DNA of 64,000 bases, from contig CP126193.1 in NCBI GenBank assembly GCA_030272155.1, positions 2,914,001-2,978,000 on the forward strand. The letters run 5' to 3'. Made by a program: the position numbers and the translations under genes. Below are positions 35,138-46,952 of this stretch, piece after piece; positions within the stretch are counted from its first letter, which is position 1, and each line of letters starts with the position of its first letter. The DNA comes from Tetradesmus obliquus (taxonomy: Eukaryota > Chlorophyta > Chlorophyceae > Sphaeropleales > Scenedesmaceae). The notes beneath the pieces are model-generated. The model was not told where the DNA came from. It ran no database searches and saw nothing but the letters and a program-made list of their open reading frames with translations.

Positions 35138-36120
35138 TCACAGCCTAGCAAAGCGCAGCTGCAGTGCATGCTCAGCACTGCCACCGGCAGCTGCCAACCC
35201 CGGTTGAACACAACGCAGCACAGCAACACCCCAGCACCCCGCGGCATCACCACCAGCACCAGCCAGCGCTGCTGCAAGGGCAGGATCCGAGGCATCCAAG
35301 CTACCTATCTCTGCTGATCCAGCTGCCAAACCCTGCTGCTGCTGCTCCTCGGATTGGCTAGCAGCACCTGCCTGCTGCATTATCGCAGCAGCAAGAGGCA
35401 CCAGCACATGCCTCCTCACCAACTGCCGCAGAGGCCGTGCGCCTGCAGTGGCCGAGCAGCCAGCAGCAGCCAGCCATGCAGCAGCAGCAGGCTCCACACG
35501 CAGCAACACGCCCTGCTGGCTGGCCACAGCAGCAGCCTGCTGCAGCTGCTGCTGTGCAATGGCTTGCATGGCAGCAGGGCTGAGGGCAGCAAAGGTGACT
35601 ACTTCGTCCACCCTGCTGCCCAGCTCAGAGATGATAGAGTCTCTGGCTGCTGCTGCTGCCGCTGCTGCTGCTGCTGCTGCTGCTGCTGAGGCAGCTGAAG
35701 CTGCAATGGGATGAGCGGAGGCAGCAGAACTTGCATGCTGACTACCACCACCACCAGCAGCAGCAGCAGGAGGGTTTGCAGCTGCTGATGATGATGCAGT
35801 TTCATCACTGTCTAGTTCAGCTCCCTCCAGGCCCCAGCCATTAGAAAAGCCTCGCACACCAGGCGCAGCAGCCAGACCGCTGACCGTGACACTACTGATG
35901 CTCCTCACTCCTGCTGCTGCTGCTGCTGCTGCAGGTGCGGCCGCGCTACGCACACCCTGCTGCTGCTGCTGCTGTGCTGCTGCCATGCTGGCGCCAGCAG
36001 CTGCTGCTGGCGGCTGCGTTACTGCAGGGGCGCGACTGTTTGCTGTGAAGATAAAGCTGGTGCTGCGCAGGTTGATGCTGTGACCCAGGCTGTCCATCAG
36101 CCGGCCATCCTCAACAGCCT

Positions 36121-36159
<39 letters not shown>

Positions 36160-36759
36160 GCAGCGGCAAGTTCACATCAGCAGATGAGAATGAGATCTGC
36201 TACATGTCGCATGTCATCAAGGGGAGCGGCTAGCTGCTGGTATCTGGGGATGACCAGCCAGAACACTGCACAGCGCAAGCGCACCAACACGACAGCAGGG
36301 CGCTGCACGCAAGGCGCTTCGCCACGGACATGCCCACAGCTAACAGCAGTAGCACTGCACCCATTTCCTTCAGCCGCCGCACCTGCAGCAGCAGCCCCAC
36401 CACATCAGGGTGTGCCCGCTCCACGTCATCAAACACCACCACGCTGTGCGGCGCAAGCGCACCGGTGCGACAGCTGTAATCTACAGGACAGCTGTCCATT
36501 GTGTTTTGCGCAAACCACAGGCTGCAGCGTGCAGCGCCAATACACCACGCAAGCAGCTTCGCAGCAAACACGCAAACAACTAAACAGCAGTAGCACTTCA
36601 ACCATGTTATTGGCTAATGCCTTCAGCCGCCGCACCTGCAGCAGCAGCCCCACCACGTCAGGGTGTGCCCGCTCCACGTCATCAAACACCACCACGCTGT
36701 GGGGGCGGCGCCGTATGGCCTCCGTCAGCAGCCCTCCCTTGCCGTAGCCTGCACAACGA

Positions 36760-36817
<58 letters not shown>

Positions 36818-37766
36818 CAACGCTACACAGCTTCAGATCAATCACCGTGGCGCAGCAGCTCATGTTGCCTTAGGCGGTGCAAGGACCTCCATGTAAATGT
36901 CCTGTCTCAGCGGTTGACGCGCCAATCAAACGCCTGAGTAGTGTGGCGGCCCCGCCACCAGGTTGAGAGAATGAGGAAAGATCTGCCACACGTACCAAAC
37001 ACCTGAGTAGTGTGGCGGCTCCGTGGCTCACTGTAAACACTCACCTACATACCCCGGGGGCGCCCCCACCAGCCTGCTGATGCTGTGCCGCTCAGACAGC
37101 TCCCCGCAGCTCAGGTGCAGCAGCGCAGCAGGCTCGCCAGGCAGCAGGCACTCACCCAGCAGCCGCGCCATGCTGCTCTTGCCCACACCACTCGGCCCTG
37201 ACAGCAGCAGGCTCAGCGACAACCTCGCCTGCTGCTGCTGCTGCTGCTGCTGTAGTGTGGCGCTTGCTGGTGCTAGCGCACCTGTTGAGAGTGGCTGCAG
37301 CGGAGGGCTGCTGGTGTGCTGCAGCCCCAGGCGGGACAGCCGCAGCGCACCAATGACAGCAGCAGCAGCAGCGTCCTGGCCTAGTACTGCTGCTGTGAGG
37401 GCAGCTTGGATAGATGATAGCTCGTGCAGGGCTGCTGCGTGTGCAGTGCCGGAGAAGGTCGGGCTGGTGACAGATGTGCTAGCTGTGTCTGTTGGTATGC
37501 CTGTTAGCAGCGAGCGGGGGATGCCGGTTGCCTCTGCAACGACCTCCAGAATGTGCTGAGCTGTCACTACCAGCTGCCCAGTGTCCGCTGCTGCTGCTGC
37601 TTCTAATGATGAAGATGATAACGATGCTTTGTGTCTTGCCAGAGGTGGAGCCGTGGCTGCTGCTGCTGCTGCTTGCGAGACACTGCCTTTTATGCCCCAG
37701 TCTGCATTCCAGCCGCTGCTGCCCGCATCTGCTGCACTGCCGTAAGGCTCTTGACTTCTATCTGCC

Positions 37767-37800
<34 letters not shown>

Positions 37801-37944
37801 GCTGCCGCTCCTTCTGATGCACTGCCACAGCAGCCCTCTTGTCAGGCCCAGCCGCAAACACAGTGGCAGAAGCGCTCGCCACTGCAGCAGCAGCCTGAGC
37901 ATCGTCCACAGACGAGCGCTGCTGCCGCGAGGCGCTCAGCCCCC

Positions 37945-38000
<56 letters not shown>

Positions 38001-38951
38001 AGCTGCTGCTGTGCAGCCGGCAGCTGCTGCTGCTTGCCTAGCAGTACTGTAGTGCCCAGCTGCAGCTTCTCTGGGGCTACATTCAGAAACCTGAACCCAC
38101 AGCTAGGGCAGCGTAGCGTCACTTGCTCAAGCGGTGCCGCCACATGTGTGCCACAATGCGGGCATGATCTGGGGCTGGTGTCATGGCTGCTGTGCTGCTG
38201 CAGCACACCTTGCTGCTGCAGCACACCTTGCTGCTGCCGCTGCTGTTGCTGTGTGGGTGGTTGAGCTGCTGCTGCTGCCTCACCAAGATGCAGCTCAGCT
38301 TCCCAACTGCTGCCGCTGCTGCTGCTGCTGCTGTTACCTGGCATATGCTCAGCTGCTGCTGCTGCTGCTGCTGCTGCTTCTGGGCTGACTGCAGCAGCAC
38401 CAACGCCTGGGCTGCCGAAGAGCTGTGCATGCTTCATGCGCCGCTCGTGGGTGGTCTGCCTGTGGCCTGCACACACAGTGCACACAAGCAGGTTGCATCA
38501 TTGCATTCAGCCTTATTGTCTCAGGGAAACCATGCAGTTTGCCGGCAGGGACAACACGCATGCTAGCACTGAAAAAGCAGCCTTAACCCCAGTGCGACAG
38601 CTGCATCACCATGCACCAGCCAGCCAGCAACTCGACCATGCGATCAAACAGCCGCCAACCAGCCCACCATTAAGCCCACCACCCGCACCTGCCACGCCTT
38701 TGAGCGGCTGCGCGGGCGAGGCCCCGAACCACTCCAGCAGCTGCTGCCGCTGCACCTCAGCCTCACCACGCCAGCCGCGCGCAGTCACCCAGTCAGACCA
38801 GCGCTGCGGCTGACCACGGCCGCCAGCAGCAGCAGCAGCAGGAGGCCCGATGGACACTGCTGCTGATGATAACGATGATGGGGAGGTTGCGCTGTTGAGC
38901 AAGTGCGCTTGCTGCTGCTGCTGCTGCGGCAACAGGCCTACACCCAGGTTT

Positions 38952-39027
<76 letters not shown>

Positions 39028-39362
39028 GTGCTGTTGCAGGTGGAGGGTTTGGTGCAGCAGCAGCAGCTCCATCGGCTGTGCCAGCCAGGGCTAGCTCAAC
39101 TTCAGCAGAAAACCCACCTAAACTGGTGGAGCTGCTACTCTCCCTTTCCTGCTGCTGCTGCAATGTCTGGGCTGCACTGCTGTGGCTGCTTTCAGATGTA
39201 TTCCTGCTGGCGTTACTGCTGCTGCTGACGCTGCTTGTACTAGTGGTGGTATCACCAAAGAAGCTGCTCAAAAAGCTGCTGCTGCCGCGGCTGTCGCCTT
39301 CAGCTGCAACACCAGCTGCACCGCTGCTGCTGCCTGCACCATGGCTGCCATATCCTCCATGT

Positions 39363-39425
<63 letters not shown>

Positions 39426-42100
39426 GGGTTGACTGCTGCCAGGCGCACCTTTGCTGCTGCCTCGTCCAGCAAGTCTATGGCTGAGTCAGGCAGGCGGCGC
39501 TCAGGGATGTACCTGCGAGGGAGCATCCACGTGGAGATACAGTACCTTCAGCAAGCTTGGCTGTCATCTGCATCCTGTCAGTGCCAGATGTAGGCAGCTC
39601 AAACCACAAGCAGCTGCTTTGCACAGCAGCGTCCGACAAAACAAGCAGCACACTGCACGCACTGCAAGCGGCCCCTCTCACAGCGCCCCTCCCTCCTGCT
39701 GCTGTCTTTGATGTGCCACTCCACGCCGCGCTTTGCGCCGCACCTCTGCGCCGCCGCCACTGCTGCCGCCAATGCCCCCTGGCTATGGACAACAGCGTTG
39801 AAGAAACAAGCAGCACAGTGCACGCTACATTTGACTCCTCCCAGAGCGCTCTTGCTGCTGCTGCTGCTGCCTGGTCCCTGCTTCACGCCGCACTGTGCCG
39901 CCCTGCACGCCTGACTGCGCCGCACCTCTGTGCTGCCGCCACTGCTGCCGCCAGCGCCCCCTGGCTCAGCGCCACCCTGTGGAAGGCCTCGTAGTGTGGC
40001 GCCAGGCCCTGCAGCAGTGCCAGGCACTCCTGAGGGGAGGGCTCCTCCACCAGGATGGGCTGCGGCGGTGAATTAGAGAGAATGAACACCCAGGCAAACA
40101 GTAAGACATAAGTTGAAGTTAGTGGCCAAAGAGTGCCAGTACAAGGTCTGCCAGCAGTGCCAGGCACTCCTGCGGGGAGGGCTCCTCAACCAGGATGGGC
40201 TGCAGGCGTGAATTAGAGAGGATGAACACACAGGCAAACAGGAAGGCAAAAAAGTAAAGTTAGTGGCCTAAGAGTGCCAGTGCAAGGTGTGCCAGCAGAG
40301 CCAGGCATTCCTGCGGAGAGGGCTCCTCCACCAGGATGGGCTGCGGGGGTGAATCAGAGCAGCATAAACACCCAGAAACTGAAATCAGTGGTTGAAGGGG
40401 TGCCAGTGCGCGGCGATAGCAGCGCCAAGCCCTCCTGGGGGAGGGCTCCTCCACCAAGATGGGCTGCGGGGGTGGGTGAGGAGGTAAAACCATGAATTGA
40501 AGTCAGCCATTAAGTGATTGAGCCAGCACAGCACCTGGAACCTGCGGTTGAGCGCAGGGCCTGGCTCGATGTGCTGCCAGCCAGCCAGCCAGCCAGCTAG
40601 CGCGCCAATAAGCCACCCAGCTACTGCGCATTGACCACAGCACAGCCTCTGCATGCACCACAGCAGCTGGTGCAGCTGCTGATCAGTGCTGGGCTTTCCA
40701 CCCACCTGGAACCTGCGGTTGAGCGCGGGGTCTGGCTCGATGTGCTGCCGGAACTCGTCCGTGGTGGTGGCCCCAATGACCTGCAGCGCGCTGCGCGCCA
40801 GCGCCGGCTTGAGCATGTTGGCAAAGTCCAGCCCGCCCTCGCTGTTGCCCGCACCCACTGCAGTGGCCAAGAAACAGTTGTAACAACCATTGTTATTTCA
40901 AAAAGTTTGGACAGAGCGGCAAAGTCCAGCCCGCCCTCGCTGTTGCCCGCACCCACTGCAGTGGCCAAGAAAAAGTTGTAACAACCATTGTTATTTCAAA
41001 AGTTTGGACAGAGCGGCAAAGTCCAGCCCGCCCTCGCTGTTGCCCGCACCCACTGCGGCGGCGTATGACAATGTCACAAATGGGTTTTAGACAATCAGAG
41101 TTGACGGAAGAGGCAAAGTCCATCCTGTCCTTGCTGTTGCCCACACCCACTGCAGCAGTCAATGTGATTATATCAGAAGGTGTTGTGATATGATTTTGGA
41201 GAGAACGGCAAAGTCCAGCCCGCCCTCGCTGTTGCCCGCAACCCCTGCGGCGGCAGAATAATCATGACAAAGCATGCGACCATGTGATGAATTATAGTCT
41301 GATCAACACCGCCTGTTCTTGCCAATGATGTCCAATGCATGAAAAGTGCGCATCCTGAACTCTGACACAGCATGTGGTTCTCGTTATTGAACATCACCAC
41401 ACACTGCAGCCACCCCAGCCCCCGCCCCTTGCCCTCCCCCTTCCCAGCACGTGGATCACTACTAGTCATCCGCAGTAGTACTGTTACAGGGCTGACTGTT
41501 ATGTGTTTAGCTCACCCAGCACGTAAATTACTACTAGTCATTTGCAGTAGTACTGTTACAGGGCTGACTGTTATGTGCTTTGCTCACCCGGCACGTGGAT
41601 CTCGTCAATGAACAGCACCAAGCTGCCACCCCAATTGACATGCCCGCACCCCATTCCATCCCACCCTAAAAACAGCACATGCATAAACAACACAACCCTC
41701 ACCCAGCACGTGGATCTCATCAATGAAAAGCACCACGCCGCCACCCGGCCGCAACACGGCCTCAAAAGCATATATGTCTCTCCTAACAAGTTTTGGTCAA
41801 CAGCCCTCACCCAGCACGTGTATCTCATCAATGAACAGCACCACGCTGCCGCCAGCCGCCTCGCAGTCCTGCAGCAGCGCCTGCAGCCGCTCCTCAAACT
41901 CGCCGCGGTAGCTGGTGCCAGCCACCACGCTGCCCACGTCCAGCGCAATCAGGCGCTTGTTGGCCAGCCTGAAGCACAGCAGCAGCAGCAGCAGCAGCAG
42001 CGGCGGCAGCAGCAGCAGCAGCAGCAGCAGCGGCAGCAGTGAGGTCAGGGGACTTGACAGGTGCGTGTGTATGATACATGCAGCCTCGTAAGGGCTACGT

Positions 42101-42139
<39 letters not shown>

Positions 42140-43101
42140 TTGAACTCGCCGTGGTAGATGGTGCCAGCCACAACGCTGCCCACATCCAGCGCAATCAGGC
42201 GCTTGCTCGCCAGCCTTCAGCAGCAGCAGCAGCAGCAGCAACGGTGCAACAGACGGAGAAGTGAAGGTGGGCAGGCTGCACCAGGGCTGGCGTGCTGCTC
42301 AGCCAGGCTGCAGAGCACCGGGTGGGTGCAGGTTGCTAACGTCAAAAGCCGCTCACCCCCACGGTGGCGCCTGCCCCGCCATCATCTGTGCAATGCCCTC
42401 TACAACACCCAGCCACGCCCACCAGCGCCACACATTGCAGCTGAAAACGTCTGCTAATTTTTTGCTCACCCCGCGGTGACGCCGGCCTTGCCATGAGCTA
42501 CGCAACCTATTAATGCACCTTCGCTCAACACTGCACCAGCCCCGCTGGGATAACACACGCTGCAGCTGTCACTGGTCTGTTGACTTTTCTATTTCATGCT
42601 CACCCGCGTGGTGGCGCCTGCCCCGCCATCATCTGCGCGATGCCCTCCACGATGGCCGTCTTGCCCACCCCGGCCTCGCCCACCAGCAGCGGGTTGTGCT
42701 TGGAGCGGCGCAGCAGCACCTGCGCCGCCAGCAGCAGCAGCAGCTGCCATCATTTGGTGCTGTGTGGCGCTGAGGGGAGGCACCCTGCAGGTTTCCAAGA
42801 GCAGCTGCTGCTGCAAGAAGACACAGCTGTCACCAGCAATCCGTTGCTAATGCCTGCCTGATGCTGCTGGTGGCCTGACATGTGCATTCGCTCGTGCCAG
42901 CGTCAATCCGGAGCTGCCATCACTCTATTCACCGCACTGCCTGTGGTGCTGCCGCCTACTGCCGCCTGCTGCCGCCTGCTGCTGCTGTAATCGCACCTGC
43001 ATTGTGCGCTGGATGACATCCTGCCTGCCAATGACAGGGTCAAGCAGCCCGCGGCGCGCCTCTGCCGTCAGGTCACGCCCATAGCGCTGCAGCGCTGACA
43101 G
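35138..43101 (-). CDS. ClpB-like double AAA+ protein with zinc ribbon in place of the middle domain; 5' exons unresolved
   Basis: Hsp100/ClpB proteins are hexameric ATPases that unfold or disaggregate proteins. Exons on the minus strand: 43101-42997, 42719-42604, 41968-41811, 40857-40706, 40059-39926, 39512-38689, 38466-37045, 36748-36636, 36118-35138; phases all match and give 1334 residues, against about 900 for a whole ClpB. NBD1 is complete: [20 protein letters not shown], Walker [14 protein letters not shown], Walker [38 protein letters not shown]2 has Walker [13 protein letters not shown], Walker [14 protein letters not shown] (second acidic residue Asp, not Glu), [12 protein letters not shown] and sensor-2 [11 protein letters not shown]. 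The coiled middle domain is missing; about 600 residues of Gln/Ser/Ala runs replace it, with a zinc ribbon CPHCG...[10 protein letters not shown] near 38080-38165. No Clp N-domain was found. Introns are full of decayed exon-edge copies. Confidence 0.8.
36121..36160 (-). repeat. CTG run (sense) before the last ClpB-like acceptor
   Basis: About 13 triplets read CTG on the gene's sense strand. They abut the acceptor at 36119, at the right position for a polypyrimidine tract. Confidence 0.85.
36367..36452 (-). repeat. Intronic copy of the NBD2 Walker B exon 3' end
   Basis: This repeats the 3' end and donor of the exon at 36748-36636, including the bases coding [20 protein letters not shown]. It sits about 250 bases downstream of the real exon in gene direction and has small differences. 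Confidence 0.85.
37936..38003 (-). repeat. Poly-Gln CAG tract in the ClpB-like exon
   Basis: On the sense strand this is a CAG run coding about 20 Gln residues. It lies in the region that replaces the ClpB middle domain. Confidence 0.9.
38953..39028 (-). repeat. Poly-Ser AGC tract in the ClpB-like exon
   Basis: About 25 repeats, CAG-phase on the sense strand and read as AGC, give a run of about 25 serines. Confidence 0.9.
39364..39425 (-). repeat. Poly-Gln CAG tract after NBD1
   Basis: About 20 sense-strand CAG codons directly follow the end of NBD1 (KVRLAAVNP), where the middle domain would start. Confidence 0.9.
39735..39783 (-). repeat. Intronic copy of the AAAQR exon 3' end
   Basis: The 3' end and donor of the exon at 40059-39926 are repeated 182 bases away with few changes. 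Confidence 0.8.
40143..40466 (-). repeat. Three intronic copies of the [10 protein letters not shown] exon 5' end
   Basis: Segments around 40152-40205, 40292-40346 and 40411-40466 each repeat the acceptor and first 50 or so bases of the exon starting at 40059. Sequence changes differ in each copy. They are spaced about 120-140 bases apart with similar flanks, so they form a decayed tandem array. Confidence 0.9.
40532..40575 (-). repeat. Intronic copy of the NRRFQ exon 3' end
   Basis: This repeats the last 40 or so bases of the exon at 40857-40706 ([10 protein letters not shown]) and its donor region. Confidence 0.85.
40918..41252 (-). repeat. Four intronic copies of the [13 protein letters not shown] exon 5' end
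   Basis: Copies at about 40918-40972, 41016-41058, 41112-41156 and 41207-41252 repeat the acceptor and first 40 or so bases of the exon starting at 40857. The first two also share about 40 bases of flank with each other, which shows tandem duplication. The outer copies are more diverged. Confidence 0.92.
41450..41753 (-). repeat. Intronic copies of the IDEIHVLG exon 3' end
   Basis: Copies at 41701-41753 and 41586-41634 keep the donor and the Walker B coding sequence of the exon ending at 41811. Two shorter remnants near 41450 and 41515 lie in a duplicated unit of about 70 bases (CAGTAGTACTGTTACAGGGC appears twice). Confidence 0.88.
42138..42213 (-). repeat. Intronic copy of the [15 protein letters not shown] exon 5' end
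   Basis: This segment of about 75 bases repeats the start of the exon at 41968-41811 with a few changes. It is preceded by a CAG-repeat block like that before the real exon. Confidence 0.9.
42352..42500 (-). repeat. Two intronic copies of the Walker A exon 3' end
   Basis: Segments near 42352-42405 and 42464-42500 repeat the 3' end and donor of the exon at 42719-42604 ([14 protein letters not shown]). The first copy is close to intact; the second is heavily mutated. Confidence 0.88.
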
Positions 43102-44315
43102 CTGCAGCAACATAACATAACAGCCCAGGGGATTGATATGTGACCCGTTTTGTCAGCAAAGCGGCGCAGGTACAATGTTTGTTGAGAGGCACAGCACGCA
43201 TGTCACGGGGAAACGACAGACATAAATTAGCCTTAACCTTATGCGAGTAAGCACTTTGCCTGCCAGGGCTGTGTGTTGTTTGTTGCAGTGAAGCAGAAGG
43301 AGGCTGCTGCGTGCCTGGCAGCTGAATGATGCTTGCATGGCTGAGCACGCTGCAAATATGCATGTAACCAGACATGCAGTATGCCGGTGGCTGTCACCTG
43401 CCGGCTCCGGTCCTTCCTGCATGTCCAGGGCAATGCAGCAGCAGCAGCAGCGGCAGCAGCAGTGGCATCAGCAGCGGCATCAGCTCGGTGAGCACAGCAG
43501 CCATTGATGAGCTGCCAATGCAAAGAAGCAAAGTATTTACAAAACCCACATGCTGTTGCTCGTGCTGCTGTTGCTGCTTCTGTTGCAAGTCTGTGTGTCA
43601 CTGCGGGTCTGCTGGGGTCAGTACATAGTGTGTTGCACATGCACACGTGCACAAACCCAACAAACAGCAGCCTATTGCTTCAGGCTGCCAGTGCATGCTG
43701 CTCAATTGGGCGTTTCAAGAGCAGTCACTGCCTCGCTGCAGGTGTGTTGCTTACTTGGCAGGTGCGCCAGGCTCTCCTGGTGCTGCACTGGTGGCATAGC
43801 CTGCACTGCTGCTGCCATGCCCTCCAGGCTGGGTGACACTAGCTGCGCTGCGCCAAAAGCATACTGTATGCCTGTTTGACCGGAATAACGCTGATAGCAG
43901 GGCTGGTGTTATCTGCATGAGATTTTGAGTGAAGTAGTGGCAGCAGCAGCAGCAGCAGCAACATGAGCCAGTACACCACACATTACATCAGCAACATGAC
44001 CAGGTGCGTTGAATCCTCATTTAACAGTTGTGTGAGTGCGTACTTGAGCTTGGATCGAGGATTGAAAAGCTGCAGGACTCGCCATAAAGCATCACACTAT
44101 TCAAGATGGGTCACACTTGTCCGTAAGCGCACCAGCCAACGCACACGGCTCAACCAACAATCTCAGACTGATTAAGTAACTGAACGCCCGTCGTGTTCAC
44201 CAACCGGACCGATCCTCAACCTCGCCTGTTAGTCACCTGATAACTGTTATGGCTGAAACGTGGCAGCAGAGTGGTGGCCCACACCCCTCCCGTTCTCGGG
44301 CAGTAAGAGGAGCAC
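43102..44315. other. Divergent region of ClpB-like and GMPS genes, with possible 5' exon
   Basis: This region must hold the start of the minus-strand ClpB-like gene and both promoters. One minus-strand segment, about 43871-43754, is flanked by AG and GTAAGC and reads like coding sequence (FGAAQLVSPSLEGMAAAVQ). It may be an upstream exon, but I could not connect it in phase to 43101. Confidence 0.4.
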
Positions 44316-46915
44316 ATGCAGTCCTCTGCTCGTAGTTGTTGCATCAGGGCAAGCACAGGCAGAGCTGCTCGCGCCCTCTTCGCCTTCAAAAGCAGGCCTG
44401 CCAGCCAACACCGACAGCTAGTTCGCGCTGCAGCCATGTCGGCAAACGATTCTACCACTGTTTTCACCAATGGAGACGCTCCGGCATCAAAGAAGCAGAA
44501 GACAGGAGCAAGCTCCCTGCACGATGACCATCAGTGCGTGCTGGTCCTGGACTATGGCTCGCAGTATACGCAGCTGATCTGCCGCCGCATCCGTGAGATT
44601 GGTGTTTTCTCCATGATGTTTCCTGGCGATGCCTCCATGGTGAGTCTGGACTGTGCACGTGTTGTGTGCCTGCTGCACTGGCCCTTCTGACTCTGTCCGA
44701 CACCAACCTGATCAGGGCTAGCAGGAGCGTGGGGGCCTTGTCAGCACGTTATGTCTACAGCAATGCTGATTCACACCATCATGTCGTGCAGCCTGGGCTG
44801 CAGCAGGCACTGTGCTGCTACTGCGGGTTAGGAGCAGCCAGCACTGGCAGCAGTTGCCATGGCCGTATGTACAACCCTTGCTGTGGCTTCAGTTGTAGCT
44901 ATAAGGGACCGTAAAGCTGCATGCGCATTAACACAACACATGCAAGTAAATTGCTTGCAAGCGGTAGTCATGCGCACGAGCCATGTTCCTCTGCTACAAC
45001 TCGATCATGCTTGCGTACATAGCATGGGTTGTGGGGTGACGCCAGCCATATGCTGCACGTACACTAGCACACAAACATGCAGTGCAAAAGCAGCTGCCCG
45101 TTATTTATTACACATAACACAGCCAGTGCTGTCAACTTGTATGCCACACAGCACCAGCAAGCCCACAGAGCAGCTGCCTTGCCCCAGCCTGCCCAACAAC
45201 ACACATGCCCCTGCGCACCCACCTGCTACTGCCATGCTACTGCTGCTCACAACTGCTGCTGCTGCTGCTGCTCACAACTGCTGCTGCTGCTGCTGCTGCT
45301 GCTGCTTGCAGGAGCGCATCAAGAGCGTGAACCCCAAGGTGGTCATCTTGTCGGGCGGGCCCAACAGCGTGCACGTGGAGGGCTCGCCGCGCGTGCCCGA
45401 CGACTTCTTTGGCTACTGCCAGCAGAACAGCATCCCGGTGCTGGGCATCTGCTACGGCATGCAGCTCATCGTGCAGGTGCGGCGCAAGGATATACATAAA
45501 TTTAACAAATGGAAACAGCGTTGGTGCAGCGTGGAGCCGTGCACAGTGGAGCCACGCGTGCACAGCCAGATCCAGAGCTAGCAGTGGCTTGTGCCATCGC
45601 TGTTGCTTGTGCCAGCGCTGCTTGTTGTTTGCTGGTAACAGCTTTGCTAGCAGCGACGTGTAGAGGTGCAACAGGCAGCGAGGGCCAGCAGGTGCATATG
45701 TGCCTCAGTCAGCCCCGCACAATGCCAGCTGTACGTTGGAGCTTCAGCTTGGTTGCATGCTGCGCTGCTGTTCCTCAGCGCAGCTGCATGTCACTTTGCA
45801 CTGCACACGCGCCTGGTTCATGACACCCAACAGCACATGTACTCACCGCCCCCCTCGCTGCGCATCTAACAACCTTTTATCTTGGTTTGTTTGTATGTCA
45901 CATTTGCTTTTGTATCTCGCATGTTGCAGATGCTGGGCGGCGTGGTGGGCAGCGGCGTGGCGGGTGGCGAGTACGGGCGCATGCCCATCCTCATCCAGCC
46001 CGGCAGCCGCCTCTACAGCTTCCAGGACAACACGCAGCCCAACGTGTGGATGAGCCACGGGGACGAGGCCACGCAGCTGCCGGAGGGCTTCAAGGTGGTG
46101 GCCAAGAGCGAGCAGGTGCGCTGATGAGGTTGTCAAGTTGAGATGTGCTTGTGTTGCAGGGTCTGGTGACGAGGGAAGAAGGGAAGAAGAGGGGGTGTTA
46201 GCGGTAGGGGCCCTAGCTGCTGGCGCAGCGTGTGGAGTTACTGTTGTGTGGGCACAGGCGGTGACTGGGCTGAAGCAGCTGCATTGTGTTGGCGTGCTGC
46301 GGGTGCAGAGTTGAAGTGCGCAACAGAGCGTGCATGCAGGGCTCACCAATAATGGGCCTGTGTGGTTTGCCGTGGCGCTCACAGGAGTGCTCCACCAACA
46401 ACAACCAGCTTTGGAAGTCACAAGCTTGGCTGTTTGGACTCCTTCATCTGCTGCATGCAAAGTTGCTGAGCCCCACCTGCTTCCGCTGCAATTTACCCCC
46501 CCCCCTTCCCAGGGCGCCGTGGTGGCCATTGAGGACCAGGCGCGCCGCATCTTTGGGCTGCAGTACCACCCCGAGGTGGCGCACACCGAGCAGGGCACCG
46601 GCACGCTGCGCCACTTCCTGCTGGACATCGCGGGGCTGACGGCAGACTGGAGCATGGCCGAGGTGCTGGAGACGCAGCTCAAGCTCATCAAAGAGCAGGT
46701 GGGTATTTGGCGGTGCTGGGCAGCAGAGGTTGTGGATTGGTATGCATCGCTTGCTGTGCATACCTTCGCTTGAGCATATGCTGAGTGTCTGCTGAAGCGC
46801 AGAGCAGCACTGTGCGCAGCTGTTACTGTGTGTTGCCGAGTCGTGCGGGATGCGTAGTAAGTGCAGATTGTTGTAGAGTGTTAGGCTTGCAGGAATGCCC
46901 GTAGCGGAGGATCCA

Positions 46916-46952
<37 letters not shown>

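Noticed and set aside
38850-39593. Long plus-strand frames of poly-Leu and poly-Cys across the ClpB-like gene
   Set aside because: They are antisense readings of CAG/CTG tracts in the real minus-strand exon.
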